A stretch of DNA of 18,745 bases from JANOQP01 sp044227705 (lineage in GTDB: Bacteria; Bacteroidota; Bacteroidia; Chitinophagales; Saprospiraceae), in the NCBI GenBank assembly GCA_044227705.1, contig JBGAWE010000078.1, positions 1 through 18,745 of the forward strand, read 5' to 3'. Shown in pieces: positions 17,996 through 18,745 of this stretch. Position 1 is the first letter of the stretch; every line of letters starts with the position of its first letter. The position numbers were made by a program, and so were the translations under genes. Below the pieces are notes generated by a model. The model had not been told where the DNA came from and searched no databases. It saw only the letters and a program-made list of their open reading frames with translations.

Positions 17996-18745
17996 ATGGC
18001 TTCCACCAAATTCTTTACCAACGAAGGCGACAACACGCTCATCGCCAAGTTTCAAAATATCATCAAACGACTCAACATTTTCTACTTCGATGCGCTAGTG
18101 GGATATTTCAGGGCTTCCGGCTATTTTCAGGTACGCGAAATATTGAGGGAGGTACAACAAGTGCGCATCCTCGTTGGCATAGATGTGGACGACTTGACTG
18201 CCAAATACTTTGACAAAGGCAGCGAAATCCGCTTCTTGGCCGATGACGTGCGTGATGATTTTGAGAAATTCATCCGTGAGGACATCCAAAAATCCGAGTA
18301 CAAACGTGAGGTGGAGGAAGGCATCCTCCAATTCGTTCATGACATCGCCTCCGGCAAAATCCAGATGCGCGCCCACCCCGACAAGCGCATCCATGCCAAA
18401 GTTTACATCTTCAAGGAAAAGGACAAGCACGACGAGGGTTATGGCAGAGTCATCACGGGCAGCAGCAACCTGACGGACAGCGGCCTTGCGGGCAATTTTG
18501 AGTTCAACGTCGAACTCCGTGAAAACACAGACGTGGACTTTGCCGTCGAAACCTTTGAAAAACTATGGAACGAAAGCGTCGAAATCCTGCCCACTCAAGC
18601 CATGGAAATCAAGCAAAAAACCTACCTCAAAGACGAGTTCACGCCCTATGAAATCTATCTGAAATTCCTGATTGAGTATTTTGGCAACCGTGTAGAATTC
18701 GATCCCTCGGTCGTGGACGATATGCCCGAAGGCATCAAGCGGTTG
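17996..18745 (+). CDS. phospholipase D-like domain protein, N-terminal part of a helicase-family protein (partial)
   Basis: 250 codons read open from the ATG at 17996 to the window edge; the gene continues beyond. The visible part is a PLD-like (HKD-type) domain: MASTKFFTNEGDNTL, FDALVGYFRASGYF, then the catalytic-type H133-x-K135 (IHAKVYIF) followed by GSSNLTDSG (155-163), and FEFNVEL. From memory this start and spacing match the N-terminus of large Bacteroidota proteins in which the PLD domain is followed by an SNF2-type helicase, often in restriction or other defence regions; the helicase part is outside the window, so that portion is inferred. The codon choice is AT-richer than in the genes to the left, consistent with recent acquisition. 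No in-frame ATG lies upstream; an in-frame GTG at 17948 is less likely. Confidence 0.85.
   Translation, partial: MASTKFFTNEGDNTLIAKFQNIIKRLNIFYFDALVGYFRASGYFQVREILREVQQVRILVGIDVDDLTAKYFDKGSEIRFLADDVRDDFEKFIREDIQKSEYKREVEEGILQFVHDIASGKIQMRAHPDKRIHAKVYIFKEKDKHDEGYGRVITGSSNLTDSGLAGNFEFNVELRENTDVDFAVETFEKLWNESVEILPTQAMEIKQKTYLKDEFTPYEIYLKFLIEYFGNRVEFDPSVVDDMPEGIKRL

Noticed and set aside
17909..18105. Minus-strand open stretch ending in GPIGIEKPVLF, partly upstream of the PLD gene start, with a natural-looking composition.
   Set aside because: Most of it is the in-register antisense of the PLD gene; only about 29 codons lie outside. No family is recognised and the strand has a stop just above, so a remnant C-terminus cannot be claimed.

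Overview
The window reads as one chromosomal stretch of a GC-rich member of the Bacteroidota, most likely of the Saprospiria/Chitinophagia side of the phylum. The signs are a GldA-type ABC ATPase, a secreted protein with SprB-like and PKD-like modules, the short Bacteroidota-type DnaE paired with DinB, and -7 promoter elements of the form TAnnTTTG in front of several genes and of the tRNA cluster. The lineage call is inferred from these features, not from a database search.

Layout. 88-2598 (+) is a large secreted modular adhesin-like protein that ends at a strong bidirectional hairpin terminator. 2692-3117 (-) is a small secreted DUF2846-like protein. 3247-5943 (+) is a RecB/AddB-type PD-(D/E)XK nuclease, and 6024-8462 (-) is the Lon protease. 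These two converge on a perfect 26-bp inverted repeat at 5946-6018. 8832-9767 (+) is a secreted protein of unknown function. 9828-10274 (-) is an SRPBCC-fold protein, separated from it by a shared terminator. 10500-11408 (-) is GldA. 11585-11865 (+) holds three tRNAs (Val-GAC, Val-CAC, Pro-GGG) with their own promoter element and terminator. 11990-16964 (-) is a three-gene DNA damage tolerance operon, transcribed dnaE, dinB, SRAP/yedK, with gaps of about 30 nt.

Right of about 17040 the composition changes from strongly GC-rich to mixed or AT-richer. There lie a phnA/yjdM-type zinc-ribbon gene broken by three separate single-base deletions, a hairpin-bearing gene-free stretch, and the 5' end of a phospholipase D-like/helicase-family gene that runs off the window. 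I read this as the edge of an accessory, possibly defence-related, island.

The features most worth a second look are the co-directional dnaE-dinB-SRAP operon whose polymerase has lost the metal ligands of its PHP domain, the dyad repeat between the nuclease and lon, the triply frameshifted phnA, and the PLD/helicase gene at the island edge. I saw no CRISPR array, no rRNA and no intact transposase. Much of the window is ordinary core genome.
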